Origin: Serinibacter salmoneus
GTDB lineage: Bacteria; Actinomycetota; Actinomycetes; Actinomycetales; Beutenbergiaceae
DNA length: 64,000 bases
Direction: 5' to 3'
Assembly: GCF_002563925.1 (NCBI RefSeq)
Contig: NZ_PDJD01000001.1
Span: 2,238,973 to 2,302,972, forward strand
Part shown: positions 17,179-26,192 of the stretch, piece after piece
How positions within the stretch are numbered: position 1 is the first letter of the stretch
How the letters are laid out: the number at the start of each line of letters is the position of its first letter
Notes under the pieces: generated by a model
Databases searched by the model: none
The model's input: only the letters and a program-made list of their open reading frames with translations
What the model was told of the DNA's origin: nothing
Made by a program: the position numbers and the translations under genes

Positions 17179-18027
17179 CTATTGGATTCCGGCGACCTGG
17201 TGGCCCTCGGTCTGGTCAGCATAGAAGGCCTGCTCGAACTCCGCTGGTGGGACATCGTCGAGGTAGCCGTGCAGGCGCTGGTGGTTGTGCCAGTGGACCC
17301 ACCCCAGGGTGGCGAGCTCGACGTCTTCGATCGTCTTCCAGGGCCGCTGCCTGGCGGGTCCGCGGATGAGCTCGGCCTTGTAGTACCCGTTCACGGTCTC
17401 AGCCAGCGCGTTGTCGTAGGAATCGCCCACGGTCCCGATCGAGGGGGCTGCCCCGATCTCCGCGAGCCGTTCGCCGTAGCGCAGACTCGTGAATTGACTA
17501 CCGGCGTCGCTGTGACATCTCAGCCCCGCCAGGTCCGCGCCCCGGGACCAACGAGCCATCTCGATTGCGTCCAGCACGGTCTCGGTCCTCATCGTGGCCG
17601 CTGCGCGCCAGCCCACGATCATCCGCGAGTAGGCGTCGATGATGAAGCACACGTAGGTCACCCCCGCCCACGTCGGGACGTAGGTCAGGTCGGTCACCCA
17701 CAGCTGGTTCGGGGCCGTCGCGGTGAAGTCCCGGCCGACCAGGTCCGGGTGGCGGGCAGCGAGCGGATCAGGCCGAGTCGTGCGCACCCGTTTGGTCCGG
17801 CTCACGCCTTTGATCCCCGCGCTGCGCATGAGGCGAGCGACCTGGTCGCGTCCCACCTCCAGCCCTGCCCGTCCGGCTGCCTTCCAGAGCTTGCGGGCTC
17901 CGTAGACGCGGTAGTTCGCCTCCCACAACGCCACCAGCTGCGGCCCGAGGACCGCGTCGCGGATCTGGCGGGCCGACGGTGGCCGGCTCCGGCGGGCGTA
18001 GTAGGTGCTGGGGGCCACCTGCAGCAC
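17179..18027 (-). CDS. IS3-family transposase OrfB (integrase catalytic core)
   Basis: This 282-residue segment has the DDE integrase triad: Asp in WVTDLTYV, Asp in HSDAGSQF and Glu in NALAETVNGYYKAEL. The N-terminal part contains the HTH_21-like segment before GARKLWKAAGRAG. The frame is open upstream of this ATG and overlaps the end of orfA in the -1 frame, so the natural product is probably an OrfAB fusion made by programmed -1 frameshifting. No stop or frameshift disrupts it, so the element may still be active if both ends work. Confidence 0.9.
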   Translation of the reverse strand: MLQVAPSTYYARRSRPPSARQIRDAVLGPQLVALWEANYRVYGARKLWKAAGRAGLEVGRDQVARLMRSAGIKGVSRTKRVRTTRPDPLAARHPDLVGRDFTATAPNQLWVTDLTYVPTWAGVTYVCFIIDAYSRMIVGWRAAATMRTETVLDAIEMARWSRGADLAGLRCHSDAGSQFTSLRYGERLAEIGAAPSIGTVGDSYDNALAETVNGYYKAELIRGPARQRPWKTIEDVELATLGWVHWHNHQRLHGYLDDVPPAEFEQAFYADQTEGHQVAGIQ

Positions 18028-18098
18028 GCGGCAGATGCGCTCGACCCCCAGCCGACGGCCCTCAACGACGACCTCGCGGTTGGCGTCGATGAATGCGG

Positions 18099-18440
18099 CT
18101 ACTTGGTCTGGCGGTCCAGCTCCGCCCCGAAGAAATGCGCTGCCCGCCGCAGGATCTCATTCGCCCGCCGCAGCTCACGGACCTCCTGCTCCAGGGCCTT
18201 CACCCGGGCCGCCTCATCGGTGCTCACGCCCGCAGTGACACCCTCGTCGATGTCGGCCTGCTTGACCCACACTCGGACCGACTCGACCCCGTAGCCCAAC
18301 TGCGTAGCGACCCGCTGGACCGTGCCCTGCTCAGTCCCAAGCTCCGCCCGCAGCGACCGCACCATCCCGACCGCGACCGCCTTCTCCTGATCGCAGTACC
18401 GCCTCGTGGTCGGCTTCCCCGCACTCTGCTCCATCGGCAT
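18099..18440 (-). CDS. IS3-family transposase OrfA
   Basis: This 113-residue protein has a helix-turn-helix (TVQRVATQLGYGVESVRVWV) and a C-terminal leucine-zipper-like coiled coil (KALEQEVRELRRANEILRRA), the standard OrfA layout for DNA binding at the IS ends and for multimerisation. ATG 18440 has GAGG eight bases upstream; an in-frame TTG further upstream lies in the terminal repeat. OrfA ends at TAG 18099, just past the region where the orfB frame opens. Confidence 0.88.
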   Translation of the reverse strand: MPMEQSAGKPTTRRYCDQEKAVAVGMVRSLRAELGTEQGTVQRVATQLGYGVESVRVWVKQADIDEGVTAGVSTDEAARVKALEQEVRELRRANEILRRAAHFFGAELDRQTK

Positions 18441-18492
18441 GTGACCATCCTCGTTTCCAAGCTCAGGCGACTCCACCAAACCCAGGGCGATT

Positions 18493-18609
18493 CACTACCC
18501 GTACTTCATCTGCGCCGGCCGACAAACCCCGAAGTCCAGGCCACCGCCCTTGCTCGCCAGACAGCAAGCGGAAACGGGACGGATCAAACCGGGAACGTCG
18601 CTAGTTTGA
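18493..18609 (+). pseudogene. possible recombinase zinc-ribbon fragment at the IS right flank
   Basis: Starting at the IS boundary, the plus strand reads HYPYFICAGRQ then a low-complexity tail to a stop. The aromatic-Cys-Gly-Arg pattern resembles the zinc beta-ribbon of large serine recombinases. Only this short motif supports the call. It may be the target into which the IS inserted. Confidence 0.35.
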
Positions 18610-18625
18610 ACAACGACGCTCTGGG

Positions 18626-18699
18626 TGCCCCCGATGGGACTCGAACCCATACTGTGCCGGGTTTAAGCCGGCTGCCTCTGCCGATTGGGCTACGGGGGC
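18626..18699 (-). tRNA. tRNA-Leu (anticodon UAA), short variable arm
   Basis: This is a 74-base tRNA with a seven-pair acceptor stem (GCCCCCG with CGGGGGC), a 3-4 pair D stem, a perfect five-pair anticodon stem (GCCGG/CCGGC) and loop CTTAAAC. The T arm has stem ATGGG/CCCAT and loop TTCGAGT, and the discriminator is A. CCA is not encoded. The anticodon TAA reads UUA, so Leu is expected, but the variable region has only five bases (ACAGT), unlike class II leucine tRNAs. Confidence 0.85.
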
Positions 18700-18743
18700 C
18701 GCACGCGGCACCGGTGGTGCCGCGTGCGCACAGCGTACGGCGA

Positions 18744-20141
18744 TCAGACGACCGTCGGCGGCTCCGGGAGGTTCTCGCGGCTGGGCGCCGGGGCCGAGGC
18801 CGCGATGAACTCGGCCCGCGGGGTGCTCACGCCACCCAGTGCGACCGGTTCGCGGCGGAAGAGCAGCGAGGTGGTCCAGTCCAGCATGATGCGCACCTTG
18901 CGGTTCCAGGTCGGCATCGCGAAGAGGTGGTAGGAGCGGTGCATGAACCATGCCAGCGGGCCACGCAACTTGATCCCGAAGATCTGCGCGACGCCCTTGA
19001 AGAGGCCGAGCGAGGCGACCGTACCGACGTTCGCGTGGACGTAGTCCACGGGCTCCTCACCGGCCAGCACGCGGGCGATGTTGTCGCCGAGGTGCTTGGC
19101 CTGGCGCACGGCGTGCTGCGCGGTGGGGGCACAGAAGGCTCCCTCCCCCACGGCGAGATCGGGCACCGAGGCACAGTCGCCGGCCGTCCAGGCGTTCTCC
19201 ACGACCGTCCCGTCCTCCTCCACGATCCGCAGCGAGGCATCGGCCCGCACTCGGCCGGTCTCGGTCAGCGGAAGATCGGAGCGCTGCACCGCCGGGCTCG
19301 GCTTCACACCGGCGGTCCACACGATGGTCTCGGAGTCGAACTCGGTGCCGTCGGAGAGCACCACGTGTCCGTCCTCGCAGGAGTTCAGGAACGTGGACAG
19401 GTGCATCTCGATGCCACGGGCGCGCAACTGCTCCAGCGCGTAACCACCGAGTTCCTCGCCGAGTTCCGGCAGGATGCGGTGGGTCGCCTCCACCAGCACG
19501 AAGCGCAGGTCGGAACGCTCGATGGAGTCGAAGTCCCGGCATGCGGAACGAGCCATGTCCTCGATCTCACCGAGCGCCTCGATGCCCGCGAACCCACCAC
19601 CGACGAAGGTGAAGGTGAGCATCTTCTTGCGACGCTCGGGATCCCAGGTGGAGGCCGCCTCGTCCATCAGGCCGAGGACCTGGTTGCGCAGCGCGAACGC
19701 CTCCTCGACCTGCTTGAAGCCGAGGCCGACCTCCGCCAGGCCCGGAATCGGGAGCGTGCGCGCGACCGCGCCCAGCGAGACCACGAGGTGGTCGTAGCGC
19801 ACCCAGTAGTCCTCGCCCTCGGCCGGGGTCACCCGCACGGCGCGCTCGGCGTGACGGATCGCGGAGACCCGACCGTTGATCACGGTGGCGTTGCGCAACT
19901 CGCGGCGATGGGAGGCCACCACGTGGCGCGGCTCGATGGAGCCGGCCGCCGCCTCGGGCAGGAAGGGCTGGTAGGTCATGTAGGAGCGGGGATCCACCAG
20001 CACGATCGCCACCTCACGACGACCCAACTGTTTGCGCAGGCGGATTGCGGTGAACAGGCCGACGTACCCCCCACCCAGGATGAGGATGCGGGGCACCTTG
20101 CGGGCCGCGGCGCGGGCGGTGGGAGCTGTCGTGGAAGTCAC
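18744..20141 (-). CDS. ndh: type II NADH:quinone oxidoreductase
   Basis: This is a 465-residue two-dinucleotide-binding-domain flavoprotein. The FAD-binding motif ILILGGGYVGLFTAIRL is at the N-terminus, a second Rossmann motif FTFVGGGFAGIEALGE lies near residue 175, and the C-terminal region has hydrophobic, membrane-attaching segments (GPLAWFMHRSYHLFAMP). NDH-2 feeds electrons from NADH to menaquinone without pumping protons. The GTG at 20141 overlaps the stop of the small upstream ORF as GTGA, which supports that start; an ATG at 20150 is the alternative. Confidence 0.93.
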   Translation of the reverse strand: MTSTTAPTARAAARKVPRILILGGGYVGLFTAIRLRKQLGRREVAIVLVDPRSYMTYQPFLPEAAAGSIEPRHVVASHRRELRNATVINGRVSAIRHAERAVRVTPAEGEDYWVRYDHLVVSLGAVARTLPIPGLAEVGLGFKQVEEAFALRNQVLGLMDEAASTWDPERRKKMLTFTFVGGGFAGIEALGEIEDMARSACRDFDSIERSDLRFVLVEATHRILPELGEELGGYALEQLRARGIEMHLSTFLNSCEDGHVVLSDGTEFDSETIVWTAGVKPSPAVQRSDLPLTETGRVRADASLRIVEEDGTVVENAWTAGDCASVPDLAVGEGAFCAPTAQHAVRQAKHLGDNIARVLAGEEPVDYVHANVGTVASLGLFKGVAQIFGIKLRGPLAWFMHRSYHLFAMPTWNRKVRIMLDWTTSLLFRREPVALGGVSTPRAEFIAASAPAPSRENLPEPPTVV

Positions 20142-20392
20142 GCGGCCCATCGTAGTAGCGCACGTCCACGCCATACAGGGGGGGACCTGTGTCCCTTGAC
20201 ACAAAGGTCCAGACCGTCGAGGCCGTGCCGCGGGCAACGACCGCGCTCCCGCGACGCCGGCTCGTGCGGGAGGGCTGGATCGCCGCGCCGAGCGTGGAGC
20301 GCGGCCGGCAGTACCAAGGTGCCCAGGGTCACCCCGAGGACCTCGCGAGTCAGGGCCAGGAGATCACGCAGTCGCCCGGCGCCCTGGCTCAC
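20138..20392 (-). CDS. small hypothetical protein linking ppx and ndh
   Basis: This 84-codon ORF starts at GTG 20392, overlapping the ppx stop by four bases (GTGA), and ends at TGA 20138, overlapping the ndh GTG start by four bases. The peptide has an amphipathic to hydrophobic helix (LLALTREVLGVTLGTLVLP) and then an Arg-, Pro- and His-rich tail. I do not recognise it. The double overlap is the main argument that it is translated; rare codons near its 3' end argue against. It may serve mainly to couple ndh translation to ppx. Confidence 0.45.
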   Translation of the reverse strand: MSQGAGRLRDLLALTREVLGVTLGTLVLPAALHARRGDPALPHEPASRERGRCPRHGLDGLDLCVKGHRSPPVWRGRALLRWAA

Positions 20393-21339
20393 GCGGATGC
20401 GCCGAGACTCAGCGCTATGCCGTCCAGGATGTCGTGCTCGCTCGTGACCACGTGCCGGATCCCGCTCCCGGCGGCCGTCGTCTCGGCCAGGACGCGCGCG
20501 ATCACCTCGAACCAGATCAGGGCGCCTGCCCCGATCACGTCGACGCGGCCCGGATGCAGGTAGGGCAGCGCCGCCCGCTCCCTCCGGGTCGCCGCCAGCA
20601 GATCCTGTGCTGCCGCCATCGCGATCCCCACGGGGAGCTCGGCGCCGTCGATGCGCTCACGCTGGTAGCCGGGCAGACGCAGCGCGTGCGCGGTGGTTGT
20701 GGTGATGGTGCCCGCCACACCGACCAGGGTGGCTGTCTCGTGCAACGGCACCTCGGCCTCGGCCCGCCGCAGCGCCTCACGCACGTCCACCGTGGCCGCA
20801 TCGATCTCCGCCTGGGTCGGTGGATCACTCACCAGATGCCGCTCGTGCAGTCGCACGGACCCGATGTCGAGGGACACGGCGTACTCGGGCGCATCGGTTC
20901 CCAGGACCACTTCGGTCGATCCACCGCCGAGGTCGACCACGAGGTAGGGGCCGGGGTGCGCGCGAGAGACGGCGCTGACGGCACCGGTGAAGGAGAGCCC
21001 TGCCTCGACGACACCGCTGACGACCTCGGGTTCCACGCCCAGCGCCTCACGCACGCCGAGGACGAACTCGTCGCGATTGCGCGCATCGCGGGTGGCTGAG
21101 GTGGCCACGAACCGCACCTGCTGTGCACCCTCGGACTCGATGATCCCCGCGAACTCCCGGGTGGCCGAGAGCGTGCGGGTGAGCGCGTCCGCATCCAGCT
21201 CGCCGGTGCGGTCCACGCCCTGACCCAGCCGTGTGATGAGGCCGGTGCGCACGACCTCCCGGGCCTGGCCACCCTCGAGGTCGGCCACGAGGAGACGGAT
21301 CGTGTTGGTTCCACAGTCAATGGCAGCTACCCGCGTCAC
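20389..21339 (-). CDS. exopolyphosphatase/guanosine pentaphosphate phosphatase family
   Basis: This is a 316-residue Ppx/GppA protein of the actin-like ATPase fold. It shows the phosphate-1 segment AAIDCGTNTIRLLVAD, a central VVDLGGGSTEVVLG and a late GVAGTITTTTAHAL phosphate-2 loop. It would hydrolyse polyphosphate or pppGpp. Start GTG 21339 is chosen because the family begins five residues before the first motif. It occupies the place of the ppx gene found after ftsB and DUF501 in actinobacteria, but dinB is inserted between DUF501 and it. It shares GTGA overlaps downstream with the small ORF and ndh. Confidence 0.88.
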   Translation of the reverse strand: MTRVAAIDCGTNTIRLLVADLEGGQAREVVRTGLITRLGQGVDRTGELDADALTRTLSATREFAGIIESEGAQQVRFVATSATRDARNRDEFVLGVREALGVEPEVVSGVVEAGLSFTGAVSAVSRAHPGPYLVVDLGGGSTEVVLGTDAPEYAVSLDIGSVRLHERHLVSDPPTQAEIDAATVDVREALRRAEAEVPLHETATLVGVAGTITTTTAHALRLPGYQRERIDGAELPVGIAMAAAQDLLAATRRERAALPYLHPGRVDVIGAGALIWFEVIARVLAETTAAGSGIRHVVTSEHDILDGIALSLGASA

Positions 21340-21422
21340 ACCTGCGACCCTACTGCGGTCGCCGAGGATGTCGGACCCCGCGCGGATCATGCCGCCATGA
21401 GCACGCAGCCGGGGATGCGTCG

Positions 21423-22652
21423 ATGAACGCGGGGGCGCAATGGGCCGGCTCGCCGCGCGGGCACGAGGGCGAGGCGGGCATGCTGCACGCCGACCTCGAT
21501 TGCTTCTTCGCCTCCGTGGCCCAGCGGGACGATCCCCGCCTGCGCGGCCGCCCGGTCGCCGTGGGGGGAGGTGTGATCCTTGCTGCGAGCTATGAGGCGC
21601 GGCGGGCCGGGGTGCGCTCCGCGATGTCCGGGCGTGAGGCCCGAGCACGATGCCCGGACCTCGTCCTCGTGCCCACGGACTTCGACGCCTACACGCGCGC
21701 GAGCCGGCAGGTCATGGCCCTCTTCCGCGAGACGACCCCCGTGGTCCGGGTGATGTCCATCGACGAGGCGTTCCTCGACGTGCGCGGGTTACGCCACCTG
21801 GAGCAGTCACCGCTCCATGTCGCCCGCCGGCTGCGGGCGCGGGTATCGGCGCAGGTCGGCCTGACCGTGAGCGTCGGGGTGGCCCGCACCCCGTTCCTGG
21901 CCAAGATGGCCAGCACGGCGAGCAAACCGAACGGTCTGCTCCTGATCCCACCGGAGGGGGAGGACGCCTTCCTCCATCCGCTGCCGCTGGCACGGCTGTG
22001 GGGTATCGGTGATGCCACGACAGCGCGCTTGGCCCGGTGTGGGCTGCACACCGCGGGGGACCTCGCACAACTCCCCCGTGAGGTGCTCCTCGGGCTGCTC
22101 GGATCCGGCGCCGGAGCACGGCTGCACGCCCTCGTGCACTCCGTGGGCCCGGAGCGTCTGCACGAGGAGGACGGCGCCCCTCAACGCGGATCGATCGGCG
22201 CACAGCGTGCCCTCGGGCGAGGACCGCACACGCCCTCGGCCCTGCGAGCGCACCTGCTGGCGTTGGTGGACCGGACCACCGGCCGCCTGCGCGGCGCGCA
22301 CCTGACCACCCGACGTATCGAGTTGCGGCTTCGCCTCGAGGACTACTCGCGGGCCTCGCGCTCGAGCACCCTGACCCATCCGGTTCAGGCCGATGCGCCC
22401 ATCGCCCGCACCGCCGTCGCGCTCCTGGATAGCGCCTGGCCACTCCTGGAGCGACGGGGGTGCACCCTGGTCGGCATCGCTCTGGCCGAGTTGGCTCCGG
22501 CCGATGCGCTCCAGGAGGAACTCGATCTCGGCCTCAGCGGGGAGCACGAGCGGGCTCGGGCGTGGAAGAGTGCGCGCGACTCGGTCACTGCGCGCCACGG
22601 GCACCACGCCGTGGTGCGAGCAAGCAGTCTCGGCGCGCGGCCCCGGGCCTGA
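21423..22652 (+). CDS. dinB: DNA polymerase IV (Y family)
   Basis: This is a 409-residue translesion polymerase. Catalytic motifs are MLHADLDCFFASVAQRDD (first metal Asp), YEARRAGVRSAM and VMSIDEAFLDV (SIDE, second metal acidic pair), followed by a helix-hairpin-helix thumb (RLWGIGDATTARLARCG) and a little-finger domain. No canonical C-terminal beta-clamp-binding pentapeptide is obvious. It is the only plus-strand gene in this run and converges on DUF501 with a 14-bp gap, so it appears inserted into the conserved DUF501-ppx order. Confidence 0.93.
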   Translation: MNAGAQWAGSPRGHEGEAGMLHADLDCFFASVAQRDDPRLRGRPVAVGGGVILAASYEARRAGVRSAMSGREARARCPDLVLVPTDFDAYTRASRQVMALFRETTPVVRVMSIDEAFLDVRGLRHLEQSPLHVARRLRARVSAQVGLTVSVGVARTPFLAKMASTASKPNGLLLIPPEGEDAFLHPLPLARLWGIGDATTARLARCGLHTAGDLAQLPREVLLGLLGSGAGARLHALVHSVGPERLHEEDGAPQRGSIGAQRALGRGPHTPSALRAHLLALVDRTTGRLRGAHLTTRRIELRLRLEDYSRASRSSTLTHPVQADAPIARTAVALLDSAWPLLERRGCTLVGIALAELAPADALQEELDLGLSGEHERARAWKSARDSVTARHGHHAVVRASSLGARPRA

Positions 22653-22666
22653 CCCGTCCCGGCTCC

Positions 22667-23272
22667 TCAGCAGGTGCAGCGCCCGGGCCTCCAACTCGCG
22701 GCCATCGCCGCGAGCGCCTCGTCGCCCAGGGGATTCACTCCCGGCCCCCGTGCCAGCGCGTGCGCGACGAGCACGTGCAGGCACTTGACGCGACTGGGCA
22801 TCCCGCCCGCGGAGATGCCGGCGATCTCCGGCACCTCACCGAGCTCGGCCCGCCGCTCCAGGTAGTCCTGGTGAGCGCGCAGGTGGGCCGCAGCGAGCCC
22901 GGGCTCCCGCGCGAGCCGCTCGGTCATCTGCGCCATCAGCCCGCCTGCCTCGAGGGTCGAGACCGCGGAGACCGCCCCAGGATGCGTCAGGTAGTAGGAG
23001 GTGGGGAACGGCGTGCCATCCGCCAGTCGTGGCGCGGTGCGCACGACCGTGGGGCGACCACACACGCAGCGCGCAGCGATCTCCACCACGCCGCGCGGCT
23101 CGCGGCCGAGCTGATCGGCCAGGACCGCCAGGTCCTCCTCGCGCACGCGAGGCCGGGGCGCCGCACCCGGGTCGTGTTCCACGCGAGGCCCGGGACGGTC
23201 GCGGTGCTGCTGCGGGCCCGGCGGGAGCTGCGTCGTGCTGGGCTCGGGTGCCTCGTTCTCAGCCGTCATCAT
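22667..23272 (-). CDS. DUF501 protein
   Basis: This is a 201-residue protein, with a Pro/Gln-rich N-terminus and then the DUF501 domain, marked by CVCGRPTVVRTAPRL, PTSYYLTHPGAVSAVSTLEAGG and GGMPSRVKCLHVLVAHALA. The conserved Cys and His residues suggest metal binding, but the family's function is unknown. The ATG at 23272 overlaps the ftsB stop as ATGA. The order ftsB-DUF501-ppx is widely kept in actinobacteria. Confidence 0.88.
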   Translation of the reverse strand: MMTAENEAPEPSTTQLPPGPQQHRDRPGPRVEHDPGAAPRPRVREEDLAVLADQLGREPRGVVEIAARCVCGRPTVVRTAPRLADGTPFPTSYYLTHPGAVSAVSTLEAGGLMAQMTERLAREPGLAAAHLRAHQDYLERRAELGEVPEIAGISAGGMPSRVKCLHVLVAHALARGPGVNPLGDEALAAMAASWRPGRCTC

Positions 23273-23916
23273 CCGCCTGCCCGCTCGGTGTCGGCGCCGC
23301 CCGCAGACTCGCCCGTTGCCTCGTCCTGCTCCGCCTCGTCCTGCTCCGCCTCGTCCTGGGCCGCCTCGTCCTGGGCCGCCTGGTCCTGGGCCGCGCCGGC
23401 GATCTGGACGGAATCCCAGACCGTGACGTACCAGGGCCCCCGCGCTCCCGTCGTCAGCCCGGAGGCCGCCTGTTGTGCCTGCGCGGTGAGGTCCGCGATG
23501 GGGTCCTCCCCCACCACGGTCTCCGGGTCCACCACGCGGTAGGAGGTCTCGCCCGGCTCCACGTAGTTGAACCGCTCGCGGGCCTGGGCGCGGACGTAGT
23601 CGTCGTCCTGCCACTGCTCGAGTTCGGCGGCGAGTGCCTCCGCCTGTGCCTGGGAGGAGGCGAGGTCGGCGTTCACCTCACGCAGTTGCTCCTGCTGCGT
23701 CACATAGGCGCGGAACGTGGGTGCCAGCACCACGAAGGCCACCAGGATCATCACGAGCAGCACGATCCCTCGCAGGGTGATCTGCCGCGGCGCGCGGGTC
23801 TCCTCGAGTTCCGCCGCCGAACCGCTCGCCGCTGCGCTGCGCGTGCGCGCGCGCCGTACCCCGGCCCGGCGGCTCGTCCTTGCCGCGGGTCGCTGGGTCT
23901 GCCCTCGAGCACTCAC
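23269..23916 (-). CDS. ftsB: septum formation initiator, FtsB/DivIC family
   Basis: This is a 215-residue bitopic membrane protein. It has a basic, disordered cytoplasmic N-terminus (1-48), one membrane helix (GIVLLVMILVAFVVLAPTF), an extracytoplasmic coiled coil (LREVNADLASSQAQAEALAAELEQW) and the conserved YVRAQARERFNYVEPGE segment. FtsB links FtsL and FtsQ in the divisome. The C-terminal tail is unusual: a 15-bp minisatellite encodes tandem AQDEA/EQDEA units. GTG 23916 gives the normal N-terminus. The gene lies between the eno terminator and DUF501. Confidence 0.9.
   Translation of the reverse strand: MSARGQTQRPAARTSRRAGVRRARTRSAAASGSAAELEETRAPRQITLRGIVLLVMILVAFVVLAPTFRAYVTQQEQLREVNADLASSQAQAEALAAELEQWQDDDYVRAQARERFNYVEPGETSYRVVDPETVVGEDPIADLTAQAQQAASGLTTGARGPWYVTVWDSVQIAGAAQDQAAQDEAAQDEAEQDEAEQDEATGESAGGADTERAGG
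23318..23392. repeat. 15-bp minisatellite inside ftsB
   Basis: Five 15-bp units start at 23318, 23333, 23348, 23363 and 23378. On the minus strand they encode AQDQA, AQDEA, AQDEA, EQDEA and EQDEA. Being a multiple of three, copy-number change would keep the frame. Confidence 0.9.
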
Positions 23917-23985
23917 CGCCTCATCGTGCCAGGGCAAACCGCCGCCGACGGACGCGGCACGCCGGGAGCACCGCGCACACGAGGA

Positions 23986-24017
23986 CGCCCCGGGGTGAGA
24001 GGACTCACCCCGGGGCG
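23986..24017 (-). terminator. strong hairpin terminator after eno
   Basis: A perfect 14-bp stem (23986-23999 with 24004-24017) has an AGGA loop. It lies about 40 bp past the eno stop and separates eno from ftsB. Confidence 0.85.
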
Positions 24018-24055
24018 CTACGTTCGTGGCCGGCGGGCATATCCGCCCGACGGGC

Positions 24056-25414
<1,359 letters not shown>

Positions 25415-25469
25415 TCACTGCCCAGGACAACCCTAGAGGATCCTCGCGCAAGGGCGAGCGGGACGTTTG

Positions 25470-26192
25470 TCACGCGGACGACTCGGCCTCGCGCACCTGC
25501 GCACGAAGACCTCGGACCTGCGCGCGCAGCGCCGCCTCGGCATCCACCCCCGCCGCCTGGGCTCGGGCGACCAGGGCCACCAGTTCCGCGCCGATGTCGG
25601 CCTCGAGGTCTGCCTGCTCATCCCCGTGCTCGGGGTAGGAGGGACCCACCGCGATGCCGGCTCGCCGGGCGCGGGCGAGCACCTTCTGCGCCGCGGCGAG
25701 CGCCGGCAGGGAGGTCGGGACGCCCGCGAGCACGCTGGCCTCACCGGCGACGGCGCCGGTGGGCGACGCTGCGCGCTCCGCCGCCTTGATGTCCTCCCAG
25801 GTGGCCGCCACCTGCTGGGCGTCCACCGCCGTCGCATCCGCGAACACGTGGGGATGACGACGCCGCAGCTTGGCCTCCAGGGTGCGTGCTACATCGGCCA
25901 GGTCGAACGGGGTGGCGCCGTCGGGTCCCTCCTGCGCGATCCGTGCCTGGAAGAGCACCTGGAGGAGCAGGTCACCGAGTTCCTCCCGCAGCGTGCCGTC
26001 GCCGCTCTCGGCCGCCTCCGCGACCTCGTGCGCCTCCTCGATGGCGTACGGCGCGAGGCCGGCGTGGGTCTGCTCGGCATCCCAGGGGCAGCCCCCGGGC
26101 GACCGCAGCCGGTCCATCACGGCCACGACATCGCTCATGGCGCGGGCGATCCGCTCCGGACTGCCGAGCCCCGCGGCGCCCGGAGTGCTCAC
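25470..26192 (-). CDS. mazG: MazG nucleoside triphosphate pyrophosphohydrolase
   Basis: This is a 240-residue MazG-type enzyme that hydrolyses (d)NTPs to monophosphates. The conserved core is LRSPGGCPWDAEQTH, the metal-binding YAIEEAHEVAEA and EELGDLLLQVLFQARIA, with a later RRRHPHVFAD. The C-terminal part is Ala/Arg-rich with a coiled-coil look. The protein is a little shorter than E. coli MazG and seems to have one full domain. The GTG start overlaps the phosphatase stop by four bases (GTGA) and follows GAAGGA. Confidence 0.92.
   Translation of the reverse strand: MSTPGAAGLGSPERIARAMSDVVAVMDRLRSPGGCPWDAEQTHAGLAPYAIEEAHEVAEAAESGDGTLREELGDLLLQVLFQARIAQEGPDGATPFDLADVARTLEAKLRRRHPHVFADATAVDAQQVAATWEDIKAAERAASPTGAVAGEASVLAGVPTSLPALAAAQKVLARARRAGIAVGPSYPEHGDEQADLEADIGAELVALVARAQAAGVDAEAALRAQVRGLRAQVREAESSA

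Larger units (their letters stand above)
17148..18494 (-). mobile_element. IS3-family insertion sequence, 1347 bp
   Basis: The ends are 24-bp inverted repeats beginning TGAATCGCCCTGGGT (17148-17171 and 18471-18494) with a single mismatch. They enclose orfA and orfB in the usual overlapping IS3 arrangement. The flanking triplets differ (AAC on the left, CTA on the right), so the usual 3-bp target duplication is missing, which points to a later deletion or recombination at one end. The right flank abuts a recombinase-like fragment. Confidence 0.92.

Noticed and set aside
18626-18699. Integration site for the adjacent island
   Set aside because: The tRNA borders the remnants, but no second copy of its 3' end is visible in the window, so an att duplication cannot be shown.
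18093-20447. Long plus-strand frame spanning orfA, the tRNA and ndh
   Set aside because: It runs through a tRNA gene and opposite two recognised proteins, so it is not a gene.
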